A stretch of DNA of 64,000 nucleotides from Desulfobacter hydrogenophilus (GCF_004319545.1 NZ_CP036313.1:186001-250000); one strand, 5' to 3'. Positions 42,548 through 51,240 are shown, counted from the first letter of the stretch. Made by a program: numbers and translations. Notes: a model not told the origin generated them from the sequence alone.

Positions 42548-44314
42548 ATGTCTTACCAGGTTCTGGCATTAAAATACCGGCCCCAAACATTTTCAGAAGT
42601 TGTTGGACAGGATCATGTTACCACCACCCTGACCAACGCAATTTCCGGAAACAGGGTCCCCCACGCCCTTCTGCTGGCAGGCCCCAGGGGTACCGGCAAA
42701 ACCACCATTGCCCGCATCATGGCCAAGGCCATGACATGTCAGACCGGGCCGACCCCTTCTCCGTGCAACGAATGCAGAATCTGCAAAGATATTATCAACG
42801 GTCATTGTGCAGATGTGTTTGAAATTGACGGTGCCTCCAACAACAGCGTGGAGCAAATCCGTGAGCTAAGGGACAATGTGGCCTACATGCCCTCTACCGC
42901 CAGGTACAAAATCTATATCATTGATGAAGTCCACATGCTTTCGGTGGCGGCCTTTAATGCCCTGCTCAAGACTTTAGAAGAGCCCCCGGAGCATGTTCTT
43001 TTCATCTTTGCCACTACGGAAGTCCATAAAATTCCGGCCACCATCCTGTCCCGGTGCCAACGCCATGACCTGTCTCGAATTGCCTTAGACAAAATCTGCG
43101 CCCACTTAGAGAATCTGTGCCGGAAAGAAGACTATACGGTTGAAAAAGAAGGACTGGAACTGATTGCGTTAGAAGCGGACGGTTCCATCAGGGATGGCTT
43201 AAGCCTTTTGGACAGAATTCTTTCAGCCGGGCCTGAAAAAGAAATTGACCGGCAAATGATTGCCCAAAGGCTTCGAGGCACAGATCGAAGAGTTCTTTTT
43301 TCCATCTCTTCGGCCGTATTGGAAAGAAACGGGGCGCAACTCATTGATCTTGTCAGCAAAATCAATGATTCCGGTATGGACTTGAAGGAATTTTATTCCG
43401 GTATCATTGCCCAGTTCAGGAATCTGAACATCATCCGGCTGTGCGGAAAAGACAGCCCTGTGCTCAATATGATTGAAACCGAAAAACTTGAGCTTGACCG
43501 GATGTGCAAAAATTTTCCGTCTGCCTATCTTGGTATGCTGCTGGATCTTCTTTTAAAAGAGGAGAGCATTGTGCGCTTTGCATCCCACACCCAGACCGCC
43601 GTAGAGATGGTATTGCTCAAAATGATCCAGATTGAACCTGAAACCCGGCTTGATGAAATCATCACTAAAGTGGATCTATTAGCGCGTCAAATGGAGAATC
43701 GCCTTGACCAAACCAATGTTGATTCACCGCCAACGCAATATGAGACTCCGGCCCTGACAACGGCACGGCCTGCAGAACAGCCCCCCGATCACAAGCCCAC
43801 CGAAACACCGCCTTTAGCAGAACCCCGGCCGATGCCGATACCGGAGCCCCCACCCTATGAACCGGAACGGGAGCAGACACCGTCTGATATCCCAGACTAT
43901 TCACCTGATTCATCCGATTCTCCCGGGTCTGCCCCCCCTGTGGAGCAGGTGAAAGAGCAACAGAGGCCTGCAACCTGGACGCAGTTCATGGATGTACTTC
44001 AACAAGAGCATCCCTTTATTTTCGGTTTATTTTCCAAGGGCCAGGCAAACACATCTGCCCTGGACAAAGTGATTGTAACCCTTGCATCCTGCTCCGGGTT
44101 TGAAAAATCCAGGCTCGACGCCAAAAGCAAAGCGCTGGCGGAACTGGGTCAAAAACATTTAGGTAAATTCATTGAGGTAAGCATAGAAAACAACGGCGGT
44201 CCGGCAGATGAGACTTGCCGGCAGCAGGCGTCCCTACAAAAGGCGGAACAAGCTGCGGCAGGCCACCCCATGGTCCAGCACGCGGTACGTTTATTTGACG
44301 CAGATATCATATAA
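42548..44314 (+). CDS. dnaX: DNA polymerase III subunit gamma/tau
   Basis: 588 residues. Walker A GPRGTGKTT at 45-53, zinc cysteines C64, C73, C76 and C79, DEVH Walker B at 126-129, the SRC sensor-1/arginine-finger region SRCQRHDLSR, and a Pro-rich linker (~395-475) before a C-terminal tau-like domain. It is the clamp-loader motor of the replisome. First gene of the dnaX-ybaB-recR-ykgJ block; a family A repeat separates it from ybaB. Confidence 0.95.
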   Translation: MSYQVLALKYRPQTFSEVVGQDHVTTTLTNAISGNRVPHALLLAGPRGTGKTTIARIMAKAMTCQTGPTPSPCNECRICKDIINGHCADVFEIDGASNNSVEQIRELRDNVAYMPSTARYKIYIIDEVHMLSVAAFNALLKTLEEPPEHVLFIFATTEVHKIPATILSRCQRHDLSRIALDKICAHLENLCRKEDYTVEKEGLELIALEADGSIRDGLSLLDRILSAGPEKEIDRQMIAQRLRGTDRRVLFSISSAVLERNGAQLIDLVSKINDSGMDLKEFYSGIIAQFRNLNIIRLCGKDSPVLNMIETEKLELDRMCKNFPSAYLGMLLDLLLKEESIVRFASHTQTAVEMVLLKMIQIEPETRLDEIITKVDLLARQMENRLDQTNVDSPPTQYETPALTTARPAEQPPDHKPTETPPLAEPRPMPIPEPPPYEPEREQTPSDIPDYSPDSSDSPGSAPPVEQVKEQQRPATWTQFMDVLQQEHPFIFGLFSKGQANTSALDKVIVTLASCSGFEKSRLDAKSKALAELGQKHLGKFIEVSIENNGGPADETCRQQASLQKAEQAAAGHPMVQHAVRLFDADII

Positions 44315-44408
44315 CAACCATGGGCTGACTTGGTCTATCAATACCGAAGCTCAACCCACAACAAAGCATGAAAGTAATTCAGTAACTTATTGGAACTTTA
44401 TATAAAAA
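44313..44408 (+). repeat. Repeat family A, copy A4
   Basis: Begins inside the dnaX stop codon (TAACAACCATGGGCTGA...), continues GGTCTATCAATACC, CTCAACCCACAACAAAGCAT, AGTAATTCAGTAACTTATTG and ends GGAACTTTATATAAAA. Nearly identical to A2, opposite strand. It accounts for the otherwise open frame at 44208-44405. Confidence 0.85.
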
Positions 44409-44507
44409 CGGTTACAGGCTATCCTTGAACTGTCGATCAGCCAAGGCGGGTGCACAACAAGACATAAAAACCACTGACTGTAATATTCAACAAAAAGGAG
44501 TTAATCC

Positions 44508-44816
44508 ATGAAAAACATGAATAGTATGATGAAACAGGCCCAGAAACTTCAGAAAAAAATGCTGGAGGCCCAGCAGGATCTGGCAACCAAAACCGTTGAA
44601 GCCAGTTCAGGCGGTGGTATGGTAAAAGTGGTGGCCAATGGGGCTCAGAAAATTGAGTCCATTGTTCTTGAAAAAGAGGTGGTTGATCCCGAAGATATTG
44701 AAATGCTGCAGGATCTTGTGCTTGCCGCAGTGAATGACGCCTTAAAAAAATCCCAGGAGATGGTCTCCACTGAAATGGGAAAACTGACCGGTGGCATGAA
44801 TATCCCAGGCATGTAA
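44508..44816 (+). CDS. ybaB: YbaB/EbfC family nucleoid-associated protein
   Basis: 102 residues. The N-terminal helix [22 protein letters not shown], the beta core [16 protein letters not shown], and the C-terminal [14 protein letters not shown] helix are characteristic. It binds DNA as a dimer. The dnaX-ybaB-recR order is the widespread arrangement. AAAGGAG lies 9 nt before the ATG. Confidence 0.95.
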   Translation: MKNMNSMMKQAQKLQKKMLEAQQDLATKTVEASSGGGMVKVVANGAQKIESIVLEKEVVDPEDIEMLQDLVLAAVNDALKKSQEMVSTEMGKLTGGMNIPGM

Positions 44817-44843
44817 TATTTTATAAAATAACCAGAACCCATT

Positions 44844-45443
44844 GTGAACCATTATCCTGAAGCCATTGTCAAGCTGATCCATTCGCTTTCCACCCTGCCG
44901 GGAATAGGAAAAAAAACAGCGGAACGTCTGGCCCTTCATATTCTTCATGCCCCGGACCATGAAGCCGCGTCTCTGGCCGCAAATATCATTGAACTGAAAA
45001 AAAGCGTCCGGCTATGCGCATCCTGCTTTGCGCTCACTGACCGGGAAACCTGCCAAATCTGTGCAGACCCCGGCCGTGATAAAGGCATGATCTGCGTGGT
45101 GGAGAACCCCACAGACATGGCTGCCATTGAAAAGTCAGGGGGCTTTTCAGGTGTGTACCACATCCTTGGCGGTGCCCTGTCCCCCATTGACGGCATCGGC
45201 CCCAAAGACATTCGCCTGGCCGAACTGTTCAGGCGGGCCCGGGGCAAGGACGTCAGAGAGCTGATCCTTGCCACCCGCACCAATGTGGAAGGAGAAGCTA
45301 CGGCTGCCTATATCCGGGGCAAACTGGCTACAACAAAAATTAAAATCACCCGAATTGCATCGGGCATACCCATGGGGGGGGACCTTCAGTATGTGGACCC
45401 CTTAACTATGCAGAAAGCCATGGAAAAACGTTACGGAATCTGA
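44844..45443 (+). CDS. recR: Recombination protein RecR
   Basis: 199 residues. Helix-hairpin-helix LPGIGKKTAERLA (18-30), zinc-finger cysteines C58, C61, C70 and C73, and a Toprim domain with CVVENPTDMAAIE and the YHILGGALSPIDGIGP segment. It acts with RecO/RecF to load RecA at gapped DNA. Starts with GTG. Follows ybaB by 27 bp; ykgJ-type gene follows after 2 bp. Confidence 0.96.
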   Translation: MNHYPEAIVKLIHSLSTLPGIGKKTAERLALHILHAPDHEAASLAANIIELKKSVRLCASCFALTDRETCQICADPGRDKGMICVVENPTDMAAIEKSGGFSGVYHILGGALSPIDGIGPKDIRLAELFRRARGKDVRELILATRTNVEGEATAAYIRGKLATTKIKITRIASGIPMGGDLQYVDPLTMQKAMEKRYGI

Positions 45444-45445
45444 AA

Positions 45446-45859
45446 ATGCTGACACCAGAAGATATTTTTGACTGTAAATTATGCGGCGAGTGCTGCAAAG
45501 GATTTGGCGGCACCTATGTGGATGAAAAGGACATCAGAAAAATCTGCAATTATATCCAAGCAGATCCTGACACCTTTGTGGAAAATTATTGTGATATGTC
45601 CGGATCAAGGCCGGTGCTGACACGGGGAGAGAACGGGAGCTGTATTTTCTTTGACCCCCAAAAGCAGTGTACCATCCATCCGGTTAAACCATATATGTGC
45701 AGGGCCTGGCCCTTCATAAAAGCCCTGATTAACCATCCGGAAAACTGGGATATCATGGCAAACTCCTGCCCAGGTATGAAAAAAGGCGTCCCACCCGGGG
45801 ATATTTCACGCATAGCTATCATGGAAAAAGAAAAACTTGATCGGGCTTTCAAGCGTTAG
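45446..45859 (+). CDS. YkgJ family cysteine cluster protein
   Basis: 137 residues. The N-terminal C-x2-C-x2-CC (C10, C13, C16, C17) and the later C-x8-C-x9-CRAWPF pattern define the YkgJ/UPF0153 family, presumed metal or Fe-S binding with no established function. It begins 2 bp after recR. Its stop is 8 bp from the convergent DnaJ-like pseudogene. Confidence 0.88.
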   Translation: MLTPEDIFDCKLCGECCKGFGGTYVDEKDIRKICNYIQADPDTFVENYCDMSGSRPVLTRGENGSCIFFDPQKQCTIHPVKPYMCRAWPFIKALINHPENWDIMANSCPGMKKGVPPGDISRIAIMEKEKLDRAFKR

Positions 45860-45866
45860 TCAGGCT

Positions 45867-46578
45867 CTAAAGCATTTCACTGATGCGAAAAGACACTGTC
45901 AAATAAAGAGTTCTAATACCATATATATGCGGTAACATTCGAACCACATGATTATCTGATATACCTGAGGGATAGCTTATCATGACCGGATACTCTCCCG
46001 ACAAGAGACCTGCACCATGACATCTCCTGCATTCGTATGCGCCACCCCATCCTTGACCGGAACAGGATGGACATTTTAATTGTACTGGCAGTGCCACCTT
46101 AATTTGTCCACCCTGAAATGCCTGTTCAGGTGTTAATGTGATCACGACATTAAGATTCTCAAAACATTCGCTTTTAGGTCGGGATATTTGCCTGAAATTG
46201 CATCATGTTCTATCAAACGATTCATCAAATGGTGGTCTATAGGTATGAAAAAACCGTAAAAAAATCGCAGTTCCCAAATTTATCGGTTATTCTTTTTCAG
46301 GAATGAGAGATTCAACGTGTTCCCTTGGGCCGGATCTTATACTTTCCCCATACGTGGATCTCAACTTTTTTTTGACTCAGGACTTCAAGATCATGTATCT
46401 GTCGTTTAATTGGATCTGAAAGTATGGAATATACCTCCTGGACTGCAAGAAACGGAGAATGGTTATCCCCATAACGGTCTGGATGGAACTCTTTAACAAG
46501 TTGCCTGTATGCGTTTCTGATCTCATCCAGTGTTGTATCTGAAGCGGTTCCTAAAACAAAGTAATAGTCTTTTGGCAT
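45867..46578 (-). pseudogene. Broken DnaJ-like protein gene (J domain plus zinc/C-terminal domain)
   Basis: Two open pieces form one ancestral gene. The 5' piece (46578-46312) encodes a J domain with DYYFVLGTASDTTLDEI, FHPDRYGD (HPD) and a SDPIKRQ helix, ending at a TGA. A +1 shift near 46320 continues as REHVESLIPEKE, then an in-frame TAA; PINLG...DESFDRT, then an in-frame TGA; and CNFRQIS... into the 3' piece (to 45867) with CPSC and CRRC cysteine pairs and a DnaJ-C-like end. So one frameshift and two nonsense codons are present. The partner hsp20 genes upstream on the other strand are intact. The 5' piece alone could still make an 88-residue J protein. Confidence 0.75.
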
Positions 46579-46667
46579 GATATCCCCCCTGATAAAGACT
46601 CGCCAATCAAACCATTTACGACCTACATTATCATATTAATAAAAAATTAAATAGTAATGAAATTATA

Positions 46668-46696
46668 TTGACATAGTATTTTTTTGTGTTTATCCT
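46668..46696 (+). promoter_or_regulatory. Putative promoter of the hsp20 array
   Basis: TTGACA at 46668-46673 and TATCCT at 46691-46696, 17 bp apart. It resembles sigma70 more than sigma32 (no CCCCAT-type -10). Repeat A6 lies between it and the first hsp20 gene, so the transcript leader would contain the repeat. Confidence 0.45.
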
Positions 46697-46755
46697 AATT
46701 CGGAATTCAAAAAAAGGGCTTTCAAACCAGGCCTCTAAAACAAAAAAAACAATAC

Positions 46756-46850
46756 AACAGCCACGGGCTGTCCTCGTCCATCAATACCCAGGCACAGCCC
46801 ATAACAAAGGTTTAAAGATCTAAGTAAGTTACCCAGACTTTCATATAAAA
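46756..46850 (+). repeat. Repeat family A, copy A6
   Basis: AACAGCCACGGGCTG, a CGTCCATCAATACCC block, CAGCCCATAACAAAG, AAGTAAGTTACCCA and ACTTTCATATAAAA follow the family order with moderate divergence. It ends 20 nt before the first hsp20 ATG and just before its ribosome-binding site. Confidence 0.75.
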
Positions 46851-46870
46851 AAACGAAAGGAGTTGGAACT

Positions 46871-47317
46871 ATGTTTACAAAACTAAGTGACATCGACAGA
46901 AGGTTCAGGACCATGGATCTGTTCCGAAACAAAATAGACAGACTTTTGAGTGATTATGACAGGTCATACCTTTATAATCCTGCTTCCACACTTAGATCTA
47001 ATTCACTAAAAACCAACCTTCTGGAAAGCGGTGATAGATTTGAAGTCCAGGTCGAAGTGCCCGGTATCTCAAAAGATGACCTGAATATCAAAATCCAGGG
47101 CAATTATCTTGAAATTAGCGGCAAACGTTCTGTGGAGACCCCGGAAGGGTACAAAAAGCACAGAAATGAAAGAGGCAGCAGCACATTTTCACGCAGCTTT
47201 ACTTTGCCGAATGACATTGATGCTGAAAAGGTGGAGGCCGCGCTTAAGGACGGCATTCTGTACTTGACACTACCAAAGTTAGAAACTGCAAAACCCAAGC
47301 AGATCACAATCAGTTAA
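46871..47317 (+). CDS. Hsp20/alpha-crystallin small heat-shock protein 1
   Basis: 148 residues. N-terminal arm MFTKLSDIDRRFRTMDL, then the alpha-crystallin domain (~48-140) with FEVQVEVPGISKDDLNIKIQ, the YKKHRNERGSSTFSRSFTLP strand pair and the conserved A-x-x-K-D-G-I-L-Y-L-T-L-P end. An ATP-independent holdase that keeps unfolding proteins soluble. Closest relative in the window is the fourth gene (48633). GAAAGGAG lies before the ATG. Confidence 0.93.
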   Translation: MFTKLSDIDRRFRTMDLFRNKIDRLLSDYDRSYLYNPASTLRSNSLKTNLLESGDRFEVQVEVPGISKDDLNIKIQGNYLEISGKRSVETPEGYKKHRNERGSSTFSRSFTLPNDIDAEKVEAALKDGILYLTLPKLETAKPKQITIS

Positions 47318-47335
47318 TTTGATTAGGAGGTTATC

Positions 47336-47707
47336 ATGAGTGACAGAAAAGAAGATGACGCCATCGAAAAAACCAGAGATCTAAGGACTGCCATCCCATC
47401 TGTTGATATTTATGAAAATGATAACGAAATTCTTCTGTATGCTGATATGCCTGGTGTAAAAAAGGAAGATCTCTCAATAAATATCGACAATGGGACCCTT
47501 TCCCTTTCCGGTGTTCGTCGGTTTGAAAACAAAGGGGTTTCCAGATGGGAACAGTTTTCTGATATAGAATATGCCAGAAGTTTCTCCGTGCCCCAGAGCA
47601 TTGAAGTCGAACGGGTGGAAGCAGCGCTCAAAGATGGTGTACTCAAATTGCATCTGCCCAAATCTGAAGCAGCCAAACCCAAAATGATCAAAATAAACGC
47701 CGCATAA
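47336..47707 (+). CDS. Hsp20/alpha-crystallin small heat-shock protein 2
   Basis: 123 residues. Short N-terminus, then an alpha-crystallin domain: VDIYENDNEILLYADMPGVKKEDLS, EYARSFSVPQSIEVERVEAALKDGVLKLHLPKSE and a C-terminal KMIKINA that serves as an I-x-I-like anchoring motif. It starts 18 bp after hsp20-1 (AGGAGG upstream) and is most similar to the fifth gene (49108), giving a repeated two-gene module. Confidence 0.93.
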   Translation: MSDRKEDDAIEKTRDLRTAIPSVDIYENDNEILLYADMPGVKKEDLSINIDNGTLSLSGVRRFENKGVSRWEQFSDIEYARSFSVPQSIEVERVEAALKDGVLKLHLPKSEAAKPKMIKINAA

Positions 47708-47809
47708 AATCAAGGAACCATCTCTATTGCTTGGATGGCTGTGAGAGTCGATTGAGCATATCGCAGCCATTTTGAGCCAAACCATATCAGTATAAAAAGG
47801 AGATTAAAA

Positions 47810-48376
47810 ATGGATATTAAAAAGATAGCACCATGGAATTGGTTTAAAAAAGAAACCGGAGATAATGGACATACCATTCCTGAAAAGTACAATAAAGATA
47901 AAGAGAACAGGTATTCAACACGCTCATTAAATGTTTTGCACGATGAAATGGACCGGTTATCTGATAATTTTTTCAGCGGTTTAGGCTTGTTTCCATCATT
48001 TTCCAGGTCAGGAATGCTTGAAGAAATAACCGGGAATGTATTAAAACCCAGTCTTGATCTAAGTGCAACTGATAAAGAATACACGGTTTCCTTAGAGATA
48101 CCAGGCGTCAATAAAAAAGATGTAAACCTTGAGCTTATTCATGACACCTTGATTATTCGGGGAGAGAAAAAACAAAAAAAAGAAGAGAAAAAGAAAAATT
48201 GTTACCGACTCGAAAGATCCTATGGATCATTTCAACGCACTTTATCGCTGCCGGAAGATGCCAACAGGGACAATATAAAAGCTGATTTTAAAAATGGTGT
48301 ATTGAACATCACGATCCCCAGAATGGAGCTTGCTTCTGGAACCGAATCTAAACAGATAGAAATTAAAAATACCTAA
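47810..48376 (+). CDS. Hsp20/alpha-crystallin small heat-shock protein 3 (diverged, long N-terminus)
   Basis: 188 residues. A longer polar N-terminus (~1-85; KIAPWNWFKKETGD at the start is common in one deltaproteobacterial Hsp20 clade), then LDLSATDKEYTVSLEIPGVNKKDVNLEL and ERSYGSFQRTLSLPEDANRDNIKADFKNGVLNITIP. A lysine/glutamate tract KKQKKKEEKKK sits in the central loop. It differs from genes 1, 2, 4 and 5, so it is not part of the duplication. AAGGAG lies upstream. Confidence 0.92.
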   Translation: MDIKKIAPWNWFKKETGDNGHTIPEKYNKDKENRYSTRSLNVLHDEMDRLSDNFFSGLGLFPSFSRSGMLEEITGNVLKPSLDLSATDKEYTVSLEIPGVNKKDVNLELIHDTLIIRGEKKQKKEEKKKNCYRLERSYGSFQRTLSLPEDANRDNIKADFKNGVLNITIPRMELASGTESKQIEIKNT

Positions 48377-48632
48377 CACGCGAATATTTATTATAAGAAC
48401 TAATTAAAAAGGCTCGAACCCATTATTGAAATAAAGTCATTAAAAAAACAATAAAACCCTATTGACATGGAACAATCCAGAGTTAATTTAGGCAAAAATA
48501 GAGATGACTTTGTGGGAGCAGGGGTTTTGTACATAGAATTGACGACACCTTAACTTTCATGGAACGTCGATTCTATCATCCCAAACGGTTCCCGTAACAA
48601 CCCTCAATAACCTATCACAAGGAGGACGAATT
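48377..48632. other. 256-bp spacer before hsp20-4
   Basis: No gene. Contains a TTGACA at 48462-48467 with a weak AATTTA box 17 bp downstream (48485-48490), a possible second promoter for the last two hsp20 genes. No repeat of family A is present, unlike the spacer before hsp20-1. Confidence 0.35.
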
Positions 48633-49073
48633 ATGTTTACAAGATTTGGTGATATAGACAGATTATTCGGCACCATGAATCTCCTTCAAAGGAAACTGGA
48701 CAATCTTTATGGCGCTTATGGGAGACCATCCGGTTACAAATGGGAATTAGAATCAGCTGTTCCCAAGACAAATCTCTATGAACACGGAGACAATTTTGAA
48801 ATCAAAGCCGAAGTTCCAGGACTTGAAAAGAATAACTTGAATGTAAAGATCCAGGGGAATTATCTTGAAATCAGCGGAGAAAGGCGATCAGATGCTCCCG
48901 AAGGGTATAAAACCCATAAAACTGAAAGAGGCGTTGGATCTTTTTCCAGAAGCTTTACACTGCCTGCAGATGTTGACTCAACCAAAGTTAAAGCCACGCT
49001 TAAAGACGGTGTGCTTTATCTTACACTTCCCAAGCATGAGGCCGCAAAACCCAAAAAAATAAGCATAAATTAA
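48633..49073 (+). CDS. Hsp20/alpha-crystallin small heat-shock protein 4
   Basis: 146 residues. The N-terminal MFTRFGDIDRLFGTMNLLQRKLD and the alpha-crystallin domain (FEIKAEVPGLEKNNLNVKIQGNYLEISGERRSDAPEGYK, SFSRSFTLPADVD) are closely similar to hsp20-1, indicating tandem duplication of a module. AAGGAGG lies 9 nt before the ATG. Confidence 0.93.
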   Translation: MFTRFGDIDRLFGTMNLLQRKLDNLYGAYGRPSGYKWELESAVPKTNLYEHGDNFEIKAEVPGLEKNNLNVKIQGNYLEISGERRSDAPEGYKTHKTERGVGSFSRSFTLPADVDSTKVKATLKDGVLYLTLPKHEAAKPKKISIN

Positions 49074-49107
49074 ACTTTAAGATAAAGTTTTAAAAAAGGA
49101 GGGTACA

Positions 49108-49494
49108 ATGGATAGAGCACAAGAAATCGTAAAGCAAGACGAAAGAACCGTCGAGAAAACTCATGAATTGTATGAAGCAACGCCAGCCGTAGATATTTAT
49201 GAAAATGACAATGAAATCCTTCTCCACGCTGACATGCCTGGGGTGGTAAAAGAAAATATATCAGTTGATATTGATAACGGAAAACTATCAATATCCGGTG
49301 TCAGAAAACTTAAAACAGAAGGGGCAGCAACATATACAGAATTTTCAGATGTAGAATTTGTCAGAAGTTTTTCCGTACCCCAAACCATTGATGTTGAAAA
49401 AGTTGAGGCAGAATTAAAAAACGGCGTCTTAAAACTGCACCTGCCTAAATCTGAAGCGGCAAAACCCAGGCAGATAGAGATAAAAACGGCATAA
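49108..49494 (+). CDS. Hsp20/alpha-crystallin small heat-shock protein 5
   Basis: 128 residues, a duplicate of hsp20-2: VDIYENDNEILLHADMPGVVKENISVDIDNGKLSISGVR and VRSFSVPQTIDVEKVEAELKNGVLKLHLPKSEAAKPRQIEI match it block by block. It follows hsp20-4 by 34 bp, as hsp20-2 follows hsp20-1. AAGGAGG is upstream. Last gene of the array, facing motB. Confidence 0.93.
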   Translation: MDRAQEIVKQDERTVEKTHELYEATPAVDIYENDNEILLHADMPGVVKENISVDIDNGKLSISGVRKLKTEGAATYTEFSDVEFVRSFSVPQTIDVEKVEAELKNGVLKLHLPKSEAAKPRQIEIKTA

Positions 49495-49508
49495 AATATA
49501 TCACAATT

Positions 49509-49581
49509 TCACCCGGAGAATCTTAATCCTCCTTAGAGGTTTGTAACATCAACCCCAAAATGGCAGGCTTTCTCCGGGTGA
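49509..49581. other. Inverted repeat between convergent hsp20-5 and motB
   Basis: TCACCCGGAGAA (49509-49520) and TTCTCCGGGTGA (49570-49581) are perfectly complementary across a 49-nt interval; a smaller hairpin CCTC-CTTA-GAGG sits within (49527-49538). It may act as a bidirectional terminator; U tracts are lacking. Confidence 0.4.
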
Positions 49582-49649
49582 CTTGTTATCCTTTAGAGCC
49601 TGTGGTCAGAGAAAAGTTCAGCTCACAATCGTTCACACTATCGCGTTTT

Positions 49650-50456
49650 TTATTTTTTATACATGCCTTCGAACTGGCGGGCTATACTGTCACGCTCATA
49701 AACAATCTCCACCCGACGGTTACGGGCCCGGCCCTGGGCCGTATCATTGGTGGCCACGGGATGATACTGGGCATAGCCTTCGGCAGAAATATAAAAAGGC
49801 GACACCCCGTTTGCTACCAGCAGGCGTGCAACAGTAGACGCCCTGGCCGAAGACAGTTCCCAGTTCGATGGATAAGTGGATGAAGTAATGGGCTCGGAAT
49901 CGGTATGCCCCCGGATCTTTACATGGTAGGCAAGCCGTGACAGGACCGAAGCCACTTTTTCAAGAATCTCCAAACCCTTGGGAGATAACTGAGTGCCGCC
50001 TGCTGAAAAGAGCAGCAAGTCAGACATGGTAATGACCACACCGGCCTCGGTTTTAGTGACACTGACCTCCCCGCCCAGTTTATTGAAAAGGACCAGTTCC
50101 CTGATTTCAGAAACAATATCATCTAGCTCCTTTTCAATCATGCCGCCAAGCTCATCAATGGACTGGTGATCTTCTGTTTTTTCCGAAGGCACCGGATGCA
50201 TGGTTAAACCCTCCCGGGTACCGGATTCAGGAACAGCCTGAGCTCCCAGGGCACTTCTCAGGGATTTGACAAGTTCTTTATAAGTCTCCTGCTGGGTGGT
50301 ACTCATAGCAAATAAAAGAACAAAAAAGCACATTAAAAGCGTTACCAGATCCGCAAAGGTTGCCATCCATGCAGGCGCACCTTCGGTGACATTGATAATC
50401 TGTTTTTTGACGACCTTTTTTTTCTCGCTACCTGACTCTTCGTCGTTTCCTGCCAT
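49650..50456 (-). CDS. motB: Flagellar motor/OmpA-type protein MotB
   Basis: 268 residues. N-terminal cytosolic tail rich in Lys/Glu, one transmembrane helix (~29-50; APAWMATFADLVTLLMCFFVLLF) with the proton-binding Asp (D36 region), a plug-like segment, and a C-terminal OmpA peptidoglycan-binding domain with VKIRGHTDSEPI, SNWELSSARASTVARLL and ARNRRVEIVYE. It anchors the stator to the cell wall. It follows motA by 22 bp. No other flagellar gene is in the window. Confidence 0.92.
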   Translation of the reverse strand: MAGNDEESGSEKKKVVKKQIINVTEGAPAWMATFADLVTLLMCFFVLLFAMSTTQQETYKELVKSLRSALGAQAVPESGTREGLTMHPVPSEKTEDHQSIDELGGMIEKELDDIVSEIRELVLFNKLGGEVSVTKTEAGVVITMSDLLLFSAGGTQLSPKGLEILEKVASVLSRLAYHVKIRGHTDSEPITSSTYPSNWELSSARASTVARLLVANGVSPFYISAEGYAQYHPVATNDTAQGRARNRRVEIVYERDSIARQFEGMYKK

Positions 50457-50478
50457 GCCTTTATCCTTTTACTAAGGA

Positions 50479-51240
50479 TTACTTTTTCTCTTCCTTGGCA
50501 GCATCCCCCAAATAGACCTTGAGCTTGTCTTCCATAAGTTTTGGATGTTCACCTTCCCGGATGGATAAAATACCCTCGTAAACAATATTCATGTTGGTAA
50601 TTTCTTCTTCGGTACGCCCTTTGAGCTTATCACTCATGGGAATGAAAAAAAGATTGGCCATGATGGCGCCGTAAAATGTGGTAATCATGGCAACGGCCAT
50701 TTTCGGACCAATGGTGGAGGGGTCATCCAGATTAGCCAGCATCTGCACAAGGCCGATCAGCGTACCGATCATCCCAAATGCCGGTGCATAAGCCGCCATG
50801 GCGGCAAAAATGGCCGAACCGGTATCCAAATCTTTTTTGGTCAATTCCATCTTCTTTTCCATGATTTGCCCGATATCTTCGGTCTTAACCCCGTCCACGG
50901 TCATTTGCAGGGCCTGGGCCAGATAGGGATCCGAAGTGCTCTGAATATCACCTTCAATGGACAACAATCCACCTTTTCTGGCCTTATTGGATATTTCCGT
51001 AAGATTGGCAATAATATTCTCGGCTTTTTCAATTTTGAACATAAACACCTTAATCGCAGTTTTAACGATGCCTATAACATCACCTAGCGGAAAACCGATC
51101 ATGGTTGCGGCAATGGTACCGCCCACCACAATAAGAATAGAGGGGATATTGATGAACATACTGATGGGACCGCCCAAAAGAATGGTGCCCAGAATGAACC
51201 CAATCCCTGAAACAGCACCGATTATTGAAGAAATATCCAT
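50479..51240 (-). CDS. motA: Flagellar motor stator protein MotA
   Basis: 253 residues with four transmembrane helices. SIIGAVSGIGFILGTILLGG opens the protein; the YAPAFGMIGTLIGLVQMLANLDDPSTIGPKMAVAMITTFYGAIMANLFF block carries the conserved prolines of TM3/TM4, and the cytoplasmic loop contains charged residues that contact the rotor. It forms the ion-conducting stator with MotB. It starts 5 bp after the HD-GYP-like gene, so they form one operon. Confidence 0.93.
   Translation of the reverse strand: MDISSIIGAVSGIGFILGTILLGGPISMFINIPSILIVVGGTIAATMIGFPLGDVIGIVKTAIKVFMFKIEKAENIIANLTEISNKARKGGLLSIEGDIQSTSDPYLAQALQMTVDGVKTEDIGQIMEKKMELTKKDLDTGSAIFAAMAAYAPAFGMIGTLIGLVQMLANLDDPSTIGPKMAVAMITTFYGAIMANLFFIPMSDKLKGRTEEEITNMNIVYEGILSIREGEHPKLMEDKLKVYLGDAAKEEKK

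Noticed and set aside
44208..44405. 65-codon ORF over the dnaX 3' end and spacer
   Set aside because: It runs out of frame through dnaX and then through repeat A4; the frame stays open only because of the repeat.
46668..46696. Sigma32-type heat-shock promoter before the hsp20 genes
   Set aside because: No CTTGAA/CCCCAT-type pair is visible. The best match is a sigma70-like TTGACA/TATCCT. No CIRCE inverted repeat is present in the spacer.
46871..49494. CRISPR-like or tandem-repeat explanation for the regular similarity in this region
   Set aside because: The periodic similarity comes from paralogous hsp20 coding genes. No short direct repeats with unique spacers occur anywhere in the window.
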